From Deltaproteobacteria bacterium RBG_13_61_14 (GTDB lineage Bacteria; RBG-13-61-14), in contig MGQK01000075.1 in assembly GCA_001797815.1 (NCBI GenBank), positions 31,287-48,401 on the forward strand: a stretch of 17,115 nt of DNA, read 5' to 3'. The notes under the pieces were generated by a model that made no database searches, had not been told where the DNA came from, and worked only from the letters and a program-made list of their open reading frames with translations. The position numbers were made by a program, and so were the translations under genes. Below, piece by piece: positions 6,419 through 15,443 of the stretch. Numbering within the stretch: the stretch's first letter is position 1; every line of letters starts with the position of its first letter.

Positions 6419-7243
6419 ATGACCAAGAAATTTTCAAGGCGAACGGTCTGGGCCGAGAGCATTGGATTGTTGCTCTGGCTGATCGCCGGCCCGGTTCATC
6501 CCCAGGCCACGAAGCCAGCGCCGCAAGAATACCATCAGGCGATGGCCCTGCTAAAGGAGCGGCTGGATATCCCGACCCTGCGCCAGGCGATCGCGTTCCT
6601 GGAAAAGGCGGCGGAGCAGGACCCGGGGAACGAGGAAATCTGGTGCCAGTTGGCCTGGCGCTATTGGATGATAGGCGACAACCTGCCCAAGCAGACGGGC
6701 AAGGAGCGCGAAGTGCGGCTGCAATGGTTTGAAAAGGGCCAGGCCGCGGGGGAGAAGGCCCTGGCCATCAACCCCAAAAGCGTGCCCGGGATGTATTGGT
6801 CCACGGCGAACATGGCCGCGGCCGGGGAGATGCGGGGCATCCTCTCCAGCCTGATGCTGGCCGGGACGCTGTTCGGCAACATGAGCCGGGTGGACCGGCG
6901 CGACCCGTATTTCCTGTATGGCGCGACCCGGCGCTTCGGCTCCGAGGTGTTGATCCGGGTGCCGACTTTTTTGACCAGCAAGTTCGGGTTCAAGCACGAA
7001 TACACGGTGGAAGACCTGGAGGCCAACATCGAGCGCTGGCCCAACTATTTTGATAACTACAATTATTTAGCGCGGGTGCACGGGTGGGCGGGCGAAAAAG
7101 ACAAAGCACTCTTGCGGCTGGAATTCGTGCTCAGCCACGACCCGGGGATCATGCCGGAAGAGAAGGCGGAGAACACTCTGCAGCAGGAAATCGCCCGGAA
7201 GCTGTGGAAGGAATGGACCGGAAAGGAGTATCCCGCTCGCTGA
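6419..7243 (+). CDS. Exported TPR protein (resembles TRAP-transporter TatT/T-component family)
   Basis: A 274-residue protein with a basic N-terminus and hydrophobic stretch IGLLLWLIAGPVHPQA ending near residue 28, consistent with a signal peptide and periplasmic location. The rest is alpha-helical with TPR-like repeats: LRQAIAFLEKAAEQDPGNEE, AGEKALAINPKSVPGMYW and DKALLRLEFVLSHDP. The segment GMYWSTANMAAAGEMRGILSS and the later DPYFLYGATRRFG recall the TatT-like family; this is recognition by eye. I chose ATG 6419 because GGGAGA at 6405-6410 sits 8 nt upstream; the longer GTG start at 6398 lies inside the heptamer repeat. The gene separates beta from gamma in an operon where they normally adjoin, suggesting a later insertion. 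Its function is unknown. Confidence 0.7.
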   Translation: MTKKFSRRTVWAESIGLLLWLIAGPVHPQATKPAPQEYHQAMALLKERLDIPTLRQAIAFLEKAAEQDPGNEEIWCQLAWRYWMIGDNLPKQTGKEREVRLQWFEKGQAAGEKALAINPKSVPGMYWSTANMAAAGEMRGILSSLMLAGTLFGNMSRVDRRDPYFLYGATRRFGSEVLIRVPTFLTSKFGFKHEYTVEDLEANIERWPNYFDNYNYLARVHGWAGEKDKALLRLEFVLSHDPGIMPEEKAENTLQQEIARKLWKEWTGKEYPAR

Positions 7244-7264
7244 GTGCGGGAGCAGTCTGGAGCG

Positions 7265-7822
7265 ATGTATCATGATGTCACCATGGCCGGCTTCGGCGGC
7301 CAGGGAATTCTTTTGATCGGGAACCTTTTGGCGGAAGCGGCGCTGGCGGAAGGGCTGCACGTGACCTATCTTCCCAGTTACGGGGTGGAGATGCGGGGCG
7401 GCTCGGCCAACTGCACGGTGGTGATCTCGGACCAGGAGATCGGGAGCCCGGCGGTGGGCTCGCCCCGGGCCTTGCTCGTGATGAGCCGGCCGGCGCTCTC
7501 CCGCTTCCAGGCCTCGGTCAAGCCCGGGGGCCTGCTCATTGTCAACACCTCGTTGATCGAGCCGGCCGAGGTTGAGCGCCGGGACGTGGAGCTCCTGGCC
7601 TACCCGCTCAACCAGATCGCGCTGGAGCTTTCGCACCAGCGCCTGGCCAACATGGTGGCGCTCGGCCTTTACCTGGGCCGGACCCGGGTGGTGGGCCTGG
7701 AGTCCATCGAGCACGGCTTCGCGGAGTTGCTCTCCGAGAAGAACCGGGTTTTCATACCTCAAAACGTCGCCGCCATCCAGAAAGGGATGGCGCTGGCGGC
7801 GGAAGCGGGAGGGAAGTCATGA
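7265..7822 (+). CDS. 2-oxoacid:ferredoxin oxidoreductase gamma subunit
   Basis: A 185-residue gamma subunit of the pyruvate/2-oxoacid ferredoxin oxidoreductase family, the domain that helps bind CoA. The N-terminus MAGFGGQGILLIGNLLAEAA, the MRGGSANCTVVIS segment, and LANMVALGLYLGRT with PQNVAAIQKGMAL near the C-terminus are diagnostic. I chose ATG 7265 because family proteins begin a few residues before AGFGGQG; an in-frame GTG at 7244 would add seven residues. The stop overlaps the start of the XRE-cupin gene (ATGA at 7819-7822), so the two are translationally coupled. It completes a delta-alpha-beta-gamma set with the genes upstream. Confidence 0.92.
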   Translation: MYHDVTMAGFGGQGILLIGNLLAEAALAEGLHVTYLPSYGVEMRGGSANCTVVISDQEIGSPAVGSPRALLVMSRPALSRFQASVKPGGLLIVNTSLIEPAEVERRDVELLAYPLNQIALELSHQRLANMVALGLYLGRTRVVGLESIEHGFAELLSEKNRVFIPQNVAAIQKGMALAAEAGGKS

Positions 7823-8406
7823 CCGAGCCGGTGCCAGAGATGCGGGTCGGCGAGAAGATCAAGCGGCTGCGGGAAGACCGGGCGATGAGCCTGGAGGAGA
7901 TGTCGAAGAAGACCGGGCTGTCGAGCTCGGTGCTGTCCCAGCTCGAGAACCACCTGATCAGCCCGCCCTTGGGCACGCTGATCAAGATCGCGTGCGCCTT
8001 CGAGGTGCCGGTGGGCTATTTCTTCCGGGACCAGCCGGAGCAGGACCCCTTCTGCCTGGTGCGGGAGCACGAGCGGCAGAAGGTCTCCCGCTTCGCTTCC
8101 AAGGACGGGGTCAACTACGGCTACTCCTACGAGGCGCTGGGCTACGGCAAGAAGGACCGGCACATGGAGCCGTTCGTGGTGACCCTGACTCCGGCTACCC
8201 TGGGCCCTGCGGACCTGTCCAGCCATGCCGGGGAGGAATTCATTTATGTCTTGGAGGGCGAGGTGGAGGTGACCTTGGGCGACCACACCGACCTGCTGCG
8301 CCCCCATGACAGCATCTACTATGACGCCACCTTGCCCCACCGGGTAAGCTGCGCCCAGGGTCGGCCCGCCAAGATCGTGGCGGTCATCTGGGCGCCGGAA
8401 AAGTAG
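7819..8406 (+). CDS. XRE-family regulator with C-terminal cupin domain
   Basis: A 195-residue DNA-binding protein. Residues about 10-66 form a lambda-repressor-like helix-turn-helix (VGEKIKRLREDRAMSLEEMS, then GLSSSVLSQLENHLISPP). Residues about 115-192 form a cupin_2 barrel with HAGEEFIYVLEGEVEV and a second motif around LPHRVSC. Such proteins usually sense a small ligand through the cupin. The 4-nt overlap with the gamma subunit gene suggests it regulates the 2-oxoacid oxidoreductase operon in response to a metabolite; the ligand and operator are not visible. The sensor kinase gene starts 53 nt after the stop. Confidence 0.9.
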   Translation: MTEPVPEMRVGEKIKRLREDRAMSLEEMSKKTGLSSSVLSQLENHLISPPLGTLIKIACAFEVPVGYFFRDQPEQDPFCLVREHERQKVSRFASKDGVNYGYSYEALGYGKKDRHMEPFVVTLTPATLGPADLSSHAGEEFIYVLEGEVEVTLGDHTDLLRPHDSIYYDATLPHRVSCAQGRPAKIVAVIWAPEK

Positions 8407-8459
8407 CCCTCGGTCTCGGGCTTGCCGAAAGCCCCGACCCCAGGCTTGAGGAAATGGCC

Positions 8460-10679
8460 ATGTTTCAGGTGCTGGTGGCGGAACCGGACGACGCTTCCTT
8501 CCAGAGGATCCGATCTTACCTGGCGCCGGAAGCCTTTCATATTTGGCGCACCGTGAATCTGGCCGAGTGTGTCAAGGGCCTGAAGGCGATCCAGGCGGAT
8601 GCCGTCTTGATCTCTTTCGATTTTCCTGAAGGCGGAGCCCGGGCTTTGCTCCACCACCTGCTCGCCGAAGCCCTGGAAGTCCCGGTGGTGGTGCTGGGCA
8701 ATCCCGGCCAGGAAGAAGCCTGCCGCCGGATCGTGCTGGACGGCGCCGCCGATTACCTGACCCGCGAGCCGGGGAGGTGGGAACTGCTCGACCCGGTGCT
8801 GCGGCGGGCGATTGCCTACCACCGCCTGACCGCCCAGTTGGCCGCCTCCGAGCAGAAATATCGCACCTTGTTCCATCACTCCCCCAACGGCTTGGTCTTG
8901 CTGGATACGGAGGGCGCGGTGCTGGATGCCAACCGGGCCGCGGAGGAAATCTTCCAGATCGGCCGCTCGCACTTGTTCGGCCGTCCCCTGGCCGTGCAGT
9001 TTCCGGCCGGGAGCGAAATCCGCCGGCTCCTGGAAAGCCCGCAGGATTTGTCCCGGTCCGGCAATCAAACCCTCTCCTTTCAGCGGGGCGGGCAGGAGCT
9101 TTGGCTGGAGATCCGCCTGAATCCCATGGAAGCCTATTTGCGCCGGCACTACCTGCTCTTGGTGCGGGACGTGACCCAGGCGCGGCGGGCCGAGGCCGAG
9201 CTCGCGGCCTCGGAAGCCCATTACCGCGACATTTTCGAGAACCTGGGGACCATGATCGTGATCCTGGACGTGGAAGGCCGGATCGTGGACGCCAACCGCT
9301 GGGTGGAAGACTGGACCGGCCAGCCCCGGGAAAAGCTGCGCGGCTTCCATCTTTTTCAGCATTTAGGTGATCAAGGCTTAGGCGAATGGCTGGAGCAACG
9401 GGGTCGAGAGCTCCGGGAGGAAGGCGTGATGCGGGGAGAGTTCGAGGCCCGGCTCTTTGGCCGGCAGGCGGTGCTGGGATGCCATGCCACTTCGATTCTC
9501 CAGGGAGGCCGGGTGACCGGTTACCGCCTGGCCTTTCAGGACATCACCTATCGGGTGGAGCTGGAGCGCCAGCGCGAGGAGTTGCAACTGGAACTTCTGG
9601 AGCGGGACCGGCTCGCGGCCATGGGCCGGCTGCTCCAGGGCGTGGCCCATAACCTGAGCAACCCGCTCACCATCCTGCAGAGCACTTTGGACTGGATCCG
9701 GTCCGAGGGGGTGGACGCGGTCAACCTGGCCGAGGAGCTTCAGGTGCTGGACCAGCAGGTGCGCCGGCTGCGGGAAATGCTGAGCAACATGCAGGAGAAG
9801 GGCCGGCGCGAAGCGCTGCGCCAGGTGGTGCGCCTGGACCTGAACGCGATTCTGGAGGCGGAGTTGAAATTCCTCCAGGCCAACCCCTTCTTCAAGCACG
9901 AGGTCAAGCTCTTGACCCAGCTCTTGCCCCTGCCCCCGATCCTGGGCATTTACTCCGACTTCAGCCAGAGCTTTTCCAACCTGCTCAACAACGCCCTCGA
10001 CGCCATGTTCGACTCGCCGGCGAAAACCCTGAAGGTGAGCACCGCCTGCCGCCAGCAGGAGATCGTCATCGAGATCCAGGACACCGGCCACGGGATTTCC
10101 CCCGAAGCCCTGCCCCAGATCTTTGATCCCTTTTTCTCGACCAAGCCCAACGTCTCGGTGGACGGTCGGCCGGCCGGAACCGGTCTGGGCCTGCATGCCT
10201 GCCGGATGCTGCTCGATCCTTACGGGGTCAAGTTCGAGGTCGAGAACCGGCCGGGAGCCGGGGCCGGCTTTCGGCTGAGAATTCCCATCCAGCCGCGCCG
10301 GGGAGTGCGCGCGCTCCTGGTGGAGGACGAGAGCGCGATCCGGCTCGGGCTCCAGAGTGGGCTTCGGGCTTTCAACGTGAATGTCACCGCGGTGGAAAGC
10401 GCGGAGGCCGCGCTCTCCCTGGCAAACGGGTTTGACGTGTATTTGGTGGACACGAGCCTGCCCGGCATGAGCGGCCTGGACTACATCGCGCAATTGCGCG
10501 CCCGGCAGCCGGAGGCCAAGGTGCTCCTGCTCGCCGGCGCGGATTTACCCCAGGTGGAGCCGCGCGCCCGGACCCTGGGCGTGAACCTGGTCCTGCTCAA
10601 GCCGGTCACCTTCCGGGAGGTCGCCCAGGCCATTGCCCTCCTGGATACACCGAATTCGCCGGTAGCCGCGGGCTGGTAA
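8460..10679 (+). CDS. Hybrid sensor histidine kinase (degenerate REC, PAS, PAS, kinase, REC)
   Basis: A 739-residue cytosolic protein without membrane segments. Residues 1-115 resemble a receiver domain, but Ser52 stands where the phosphorylated Asp is expected (VLISFDFPEGG) and the C-terminal Lys is missing (ADYLTREPG), so it is probably non-phosphorylatable. PAS domains are at about 130-240 and 250-365. The phosphoacceptor His397 lies in VAHNLSNPLTIL, and the ATPase has NLLNNALDA, DTGHGIS, FDPFFSTKP and GTGLGLHA. The C-terminal receiver (615-730) has LLVEDE, Asp664 in VYLVDTSLPGMSG, and Lys714 in LLKPV. ATG 8460 is preferred over ATG 8454 because GAGGA at 8448-8452 is 7 nt from the former and 1 nt from the latter. 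Target and stimulus are unknown. Confidence 0.9.
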   Translation: MFQVLVAEPDDASFQRIRSYLAPEAFHIWRTVNLAECVKGLKAIQADAVLISFDFPEGGARALLHHLLAEALEVPVVVLGNPGQEEACRRIVLDGAADYLTREPGRWELLDPVLRRAIAYHRLTAQLAASEQKYRTLFHHSPNGLVLLDTEGAVLDANRAAEEIFQIGRSHLFGRPLAVQFPAGSEIRRLLESPQDLSRSGNQTLSFQRGGQELWLEIRLNPMEAYLRRHYLLLVRDVTQARRAEAELAASEAHYRDIFENLGTMIVILDVEGRIVDANRWVEDWTGQPREKLRGFHLFQHLGDQGLGEWLEQRGRELREEGVMRGEFEARLFGRQAVLGCHATSILQGGRVTGYRLAFQDITYRVELERQREELQLELLERDRLAAMGRLLQGVAHNLSNPLTILQSTLDWIRSEGVDAVNLAEELQVLDQQVRRLREMLSNMQEKGRREALRQVVRLDLNAILEAELKFLQANPFFKHEVKLLTQLLPLPPILGIYSDFSQSFSNLLNNALDAMFDSPAKTLKVSTACRQQEIVIEIQDTGHGISPEALPQIFDPFFSTKPNVSVDGRPAGTGLGLHACRMLLDPYGVKFEVENRPGAGAGFRLRIPIQPRRGVRALLVEDESAIRLGLQSGLRAFNVNVTAVESAEAALSLANGFDVYLVDTSLPGMSGLDYIAQLRARQPEAKVLLLAGADLPQVEPRARTLGVNLVLLKPVTFREVAQAIALLDTPNSPVAAGW

Positions 10680-10685
10680 GTTATT

Positions 10686-10720
10686 CTCACCCTCTCCCTC
10701 TGGGAGAGGATGGGGGTGAG
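10686..10720. repeat. CTCACCC/GGGTGAG hairpin repeat between convergent genes
   Basis: CTCACCC (10686-10692) pairs with GGGTGAG (10714-10720), and inner TCTCCC (10693-10698) pairs with GGGAGA (10702-10707), forming an extended hairpin. It starts 6 nt after the sensor kinase stop. It resembles a short repeat widespread in proteobacterial intergenic regions, by memory. It may help end transcription from the left, but no T-run follows. Confidence 0.6.
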
Positions 10721-10728
10721 GGAGGTAG

Positions 10729-10751
10729 CCGCGACCGCCCCTCGGTCGCGG
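10729..10751. terminator. Perfect 9-bp hairpin between convergent genes; possible bidirectional terminator
   Basis: CCGCGACCG (10729-10737), loop CCCCT, CGGTCGCGG (10743-10751). It lies 8 nt past the hisD stop on the minus strand, between two convergent genes, the usual place for a shared terminator. Neither side has a clean T-tract (AAAAGCTC to the right, CTACCTCC on the minus side), so termination is uncertain. Confidence 0.45.
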
Positions 10752-10759
10752 AAAAGCTC

Positions 10760-12118
10760 TTATTTCCGGCCCCGTTTTTTCGGAGGCTTCTTTTTCGCCA
10801 AAGCTTCCCGCCGGATCCGGATCGCCTGCGCGTGCCCGTCCAACCCCTCCAGTTCCGCCATCCGCTCCGCCACCGGTCCCAGCTTCAGCAGCGCCTCCTT
10901 CGAAAACTCCACCACGCTCTGCCGCTTGACAAAATCCTCGACCCCCAGCGGAGAAGCAAAGCGGGCGCGGCGGTCAGTGGGAAGAACATGGTTGGGGCCC
11001 GCCAAATAATCTCCTATTGGAACTGGCGAATAAGGCCCAAGAAAAATTGAAGCCGCGTTTTCAATCAAGGGCATAACCCTTCTGGGGTTTTGGATCATTA
11101 TTTCGAGATGCTCTGGTGCGATCCAATTCACAACATCCAGAGACTCTTTAAGACTTCTGGTTATTAGTCCTACCGCTAAATCACCAGCAGAAGATTTTAA
11201 ATATTTCTTACTCATTGGATTATTTATTTGGTATTCAACTTCCTTTTTAACTTCTTCTGCATATTTTCGAGAATGGGTTACCAAAACTGCCATGCTGTCT
11301 TCTCCGTGTTCGCATTGCGAGATAAGGTCTGCGGCAACAATAGCGGCGGGATATGAGCCGTCGGACAAAACAACTATTTCACTGGGTCCAGCAGGACTAT
11401 CAATGCCAACGAAACCCAAGCTGGCTGAAAAAATTTTTGCTTGGGTAACCCAGAGGTTGCCCGGCCCTACGATCTTTTCAACATTGGTAATAGTCTCCGT
11501 GCCGTAGGCCAAGGCAGCGACTCCCTGGACTCCACCAATCTTGTATATTTCATCAACACCCGACATTAAAGCAGCTACCAGAATATGAGGATTCATTTGA
11601 CCATTCGGCCAAGGAGAAATCATGGCTATTTGTTTGACTCCCGCAATCTGGGCGGGAATAGCGGTCATCAAAACGGTTGAAAATAAAGGTGCCCGACCAG
11701 CAGGAATGCAGATACCTACTCTTCTAATAGGCAAGAGCCGTTGCTCGATAATCGTTCCAGAATCTTCCTTGATTTTAAAATTGTTCAGTAAGAGTTTTTT
11801 CTTTTGTTCCTCATGAAAATTCCTAATTCTTTTTGCTGCTAAAGAGATAATTTTTCTATCCGCTCCTGGCACTTGCTTCCATGCTTGGACAATTTCCTGT
11901 GGGCTTACTCTAACCGTTTCGGCTTTCAAAATATGGCGATCGAATTGCTTTGTGTAAAAAAATACTTTAGTGTTTCGATCTCTTGCATTTGTTATTGATA
12001 AAAATATTTTATTCACTTCTTTCTCAATTATTTTCTTTTTTGCTAATTGAAAGAAATGCCTTGATGCAAAAATATCTCGCATTTTCTTATTATTGATATC
12101 AAATTGATAAATTTTCAC
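10760..12118 (-). CDS. hisD: Histidinol dehydrogenase
   Basis: A 452-residue zinc enzyme that oxidises L-histidinol to L-histidine with two NAD+, the final step of histidine synthesis. Visible signatures are GICIPAGRAPLFSTVLMTAIPA, KIGGVQGVAALAYGTETI, VGPGNLWVTQAKIF, GIDSPAGPSEI, Gln268 and His271 in SQCEHGEDS, Glu336-His337 in APEHLE, Asp370 in GDYLAGPNHVLPT, and His429 in LDGHAQAI. The basic tail AKKKPPKKRGRK is extra. The GTG start lies 1 nt after the murA stop, with AAAGGA upstream inside murA. Codons for residues 1 to about 375 are AT-rich and the remainder GC-rich like the neighbours, so the gene is a mosaic. No other his gene is in the window. Confidence 0.94.
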   Translation of the reverse strand: MKIYQFDINNKKMRDIFASRHFFQLAKKKIIEKEVNKIFLSITNARDRNTKVFFYTKQFDRHILKAETVRVSPQEIVQAWKQVPGADRKIISLAAKRIRNFHEEQKKKLLLNNFKIKEDSGTIIEQRLLPIRRVGICIPAGRAPLFSTVLMTAIPAQIAGVKQIAMISPWPNGQMNPHILVAALMSGVDEIYKIGGVQGVAALAYGTETITNVEKIVGPGNLWVTQAKIFSASLGFVGIDSPAGPSEIVVLSDGSYPAAIVAADLISQCEHGEDSMAVLVTHSRKYAEEVKKEVEYQINNPMSKKYLKSSAGDLAVGLITRSLKESLDVVNWIAPEHLEIMIQNPRRVMPLIENAASIFLGPYSPVPIGDYLAGPNHVLPTDRRARFASPLGVEDFVKRQSVVEFSKEALLKLGPVAERMAELEGLDGHAQAIRIRREALAKKKPPKKRGRK

Positions 12119-12119
12119 T

Positions 12120-12125
<6 letters not shown>
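10998..12125. other. AT-rich compositional island inside hisD
   Basis: Sampled lines give about 22% GC at 12001-12060, 32% at 11161-11220 and about 52-55% at 11341-11400 and 11461-11520, against about 73% at 12601-12660 in murA. The right edge falls in the last few codons of murA. The left edge is near the GPNHVLPT codons of hisD. The reading frame is intact throughout. Confidence 0.8.
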
Positions 12126-13385
<1,260 letters not shown>

Positions 13386-13427
13386 GTGGCGGATAGGATA
13401 CCAGGGAAGGCCGCTCCGGGCAAGCCC

Positions 13428-13470
13428 CTTAAACTAACATTTGGGGCCTGACCCCAAATGTTAGTTTAAG
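13428..13470. repeat. Perfect 19-bp inverted repeat overlapping the end of prmC
   Basis: CTTAAACTAACATTTGGGG (13428-13446), loop CCTGA, and its exact reverse complement (13452-13470). The palindrome contains the stop codon and the last 13 sense codons of prmC. The core, GGGG around CCTGA and CCCC, resembles GGGGTC-type palindromes that I recall as dispersed repeats in many bacterial genomes, some linked to REP-associated transposases. It could also fold as a strong mRNA hairpin. Confidence 0.9.
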
Positions 13471-14346
13471 GACGCGGTCGGCGCCGCTCAGGTCTTTGAG
13501 CGGGGGCCGGGCTTCCAACTCGGGAGGCGCGAGCGCAGCCACCGTGGCGGCCTGGTCGTCGCCCACTTCCAGGACCAGGAAGCCGCCGGCGACCAGGTGA
13601 GCGGGCGCTTGGGGCAGGATCGAGGCGATGAAACTTAAGCCCTCCGGCCCACCGTCCAGGGCAAGGCGCGGCTCGAAGACCGAGGCCTCGGGCATGAGGC
13701 TGTCCAACACCCGGGTCGGAATATAAGGCGGATTACAAGCGATCAGGTGGCAGGGCGGCTCGCCGGCGACGGCGGCAAAGCGATCGCCTTGGCGGAAGGT
13801 CACCCTCCGGCTGAGTCCGAGCCGCTCGGCGTTCTCTCTCGCCAGGGTCAGGGCCTCGGCGCTTAAGTCGGTGGCCAGGTAGTGGGCTTCAGGAAAGGCA
13901 TGGGCCAGGGCGAGCGCGATGGTGCCGCAGCCGGTGCCGAGGTCGAGGACGCGGAGCCTTCCGGCCGAGGGCCCCTGCCGGGCCGAGAGCTCGCGCAGCA
14001 AGCGCAAGCATTCCTCCACCAGGGTTTCCGTCTCGGGCCGGGGGATGAGCGCGGCGCGGCTGACCCGTAGGGTGATCTCGTGGAAGGGCTTCTCGCCCAG
14101 GATGTAAGCGACCGGCTCGCGCAGGGAGCGGCGGTAGGCGAGCGGCTGGAAGCGGGCGAGCGCCTCGGGTCCGGGAGAATCGTCCAGCCGGCGGAGGAGT
14201 TCGGTGCGGGAGAATTTGAGGGCGCGGGCCAGAAGCAGCTCGGCGTCGAGCCGGGGGCTTTCCGCCCCGTTCGAGGCCAGGTCCTGCGCGGTCCACTCGA
14301 GGAGTTGGCGAATGGTGAAGGGTGCCGGAGGCGCCTGGGGTGTCAC
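13429..14346 (-). CDS. prmC: Peptide chain release factor N5-glutamine methyltransferase
   Basis: A 305-residue SAM-dependent methyltransferase that methylates the Gln of the GGQ motif in release factors such as PrfA, encoded just upstream. Motif I is [14 protein letters not shown] (135-148), and the catalytic NPPYIP is at 205-210. The N-terminal helical domain has the [10 protein letters not shown] signature, and [21 protein letters not shown] is typical. The start is GTG at 14346, overlapping the prfA stop by 4 nt (GTGA). The normal end after SGADRV appears to have been replaced: residues 293-305 ([13 protein letters not shown]) are encoded wholly within the palindrome at 13428-13470. All catalytic elements are retained, so the enzyme is probably functional. 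Confidence 0.95.
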   Translation of the reverse strand: MTPQAPPAPFTIRQLLEWTAQDLASNGAESPRLDAELLLARALKFSRTELLRRLDDSPGPEALARFQPLAYRRSLREPVAYILGEKPFHEITLRVSRAALIPRPETETLVEECLRLLRELSARQGPSAGRLRVLDLGTGCGTIALALAHAFPEAHYLATDLSAEALTLARENAERLGLSRRVTFRQGDRFAAVAGEPPCHLIACNPPYIPTRVLDSLMPEASVFEPRLALDGGPEGLSFIASILPQAPAHLVAGGFLVLEVGDDQAATVAALAPPELEARPPLKDLSGADRVLKLTFGVRPQMLV

Positions 14347-15443
14347 GGGCGGCTTTCCGGCTGATCGGGAGCTACTTCATTGGCCAAAGTCTCGGCCTGA
14401 TGGTTGGCGCGCAGGGCCTCGACAAAGGGATCGAGCGCGCCTTCGAGCACGCGGTCGAGCTGGTGGATGGTCAGGCCGATGCGGTGGTCGGTGACGCGGT
14501 TCTGGGGGAAATTATAGGTGCGGATCTTTTCCGAGCGGTCGCCGGTGCGGACCTGGGAGCGGCGCAGCGCGATCCGCTCCTGCTCCTGGCGCTCGCGCTC
14601 CATCTCCAGGAGGCGGCTTTTTAGGATCTTCATGGCCTTGGCCTTGTTCTTGTGCTGGGAGCGCTCGTCCTGGCAGACCACCACCATGTTGGTGGGAAGG
14701 TGGGTGATGCGGACCGCGGAGTCGGTGGTGTTGACGCCCTGGCCGCCCGGGCCCGAGGAGCGATAGACGTCAATCTTGAGGTCCTTCTCGTCCACGTCCA
14801 CCTCGGCGTCCTCGGCCTCGGCCAGCACGGCCACGGTCGCGGCCGAGGTGTGGACGCGGCCCTGGGCCTCGGTCTCCGGCACCCGCTGCACCCGGTGCAC
14901 GCCGCTCTCGAAGCGGAGCCGGCCGTAAACGGCTTTGCCCTCGATGCGGGCGATGACTTCCTTGTAGCCGCCCTTGCCGGTGGGGTGGTGGCTCAAGATT
15001 TCCACCTTCCAGCCCTTCTGGTCGGCGTAGCGGAGATACATCTCCAAAAGGTCGCGGGCGAAGAGCGAGGCCTCGTCGCCCCCGGTGCCGGCGCGGATCT
15101 CGAGGATGATGTTCTTGCCCTCAAGCGGGTCCTTGGGCACCAGCAGTTGCTTGAGCGTCTCTTCCAGCGCGCCCCGGCGCTGCTCCAGGCCGGTCAGTTC
15201 CTCGGCGGCCAAGGGCACCAGCTCGGGATCGCCTTCCGCCAAGACGCTCTGCTGCTCCTTGATTTCCTCGCCGAGCTTCTTGTAGCTCTCGTAGGTCTCC
15301 ACCAGCTCCCGCAGTTCGGCATGCTCGCGGGAGAGCTTTTTCATGAGCTCGAGGTTCTTATGCACGGCCGGGTCGGCCAGCCGGCCCTCCAGGTCGCGGC
15401 AGCGGGCGGATACATTTTCCAGTTTAGTCCACCGGTCGTTCAT
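14343..15443 (-). CDS. prfA: Peptide chain release factor 1
   Basis: A 366-residue class I release factor recognising UAA and UAG on the ribosome. The catalytic GGQ is in [17 protein letters not shown]. The P-x-T codon-recognition region reads [20 protein letters not shown]. The C-terminal [20 protein letters not shown] distinguishes RF1 from RF2. ATG 15443 lies inside the end of the DUF1385 gene (20-nt overlap), and the stop overlaps prmC. The C-terminal tail after [18 protein letters not shown] is slightly extended. The Gln of GGQ is the substrate of the adjacent prmC product. Confidence 0.97.
   Translation of the reverse strand: MNDRWTKLENVSARCRDLEGRLADPAVHKNLELMKKLSREHAELRELVETYESYKKLGEEIKEQQSVLAEGDPELVPLAAEELTGLEQRRGALEETLKQLLVPKDPLEGKNIILEIRAGTGGDEASLFARDLLEMYLRYADQKGWKVEILSHHPTGKGGYKEVIARIEGKAVYGRLRFESGVHRVQRVPETEAQGRVHTSAATVAVLAEAEDAEVDVDEKDLKIDVYRSSGPGGQGVNTTDSAVRITHLPTNMVVVCQDERSQHKNKAKAMKILKSRLLEMERERQEQERIALRRSQVRTGDRSEKIRTYNFPQNRVTDHRIGLTIHQLDRVLEGALDPFVEALRANHQAETLANEVAPDQPESRP

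Noticed and set aside
8412-8439. Hairpin between the XRE-cupin gene and the sensor kinase (GGGCTT/AAGCCC with outer GGTC/GACC)
   Set aside because: It has an internal loop and no T-run follows, so I do not call it a terminator.
8319-9362. Long minus-strand frames opposite the sensor kinase (also 9378-10493)
   Set aside because: They are antisense to well-conserved PAS and kinase motifs and have no motif or ribosome site of their own.
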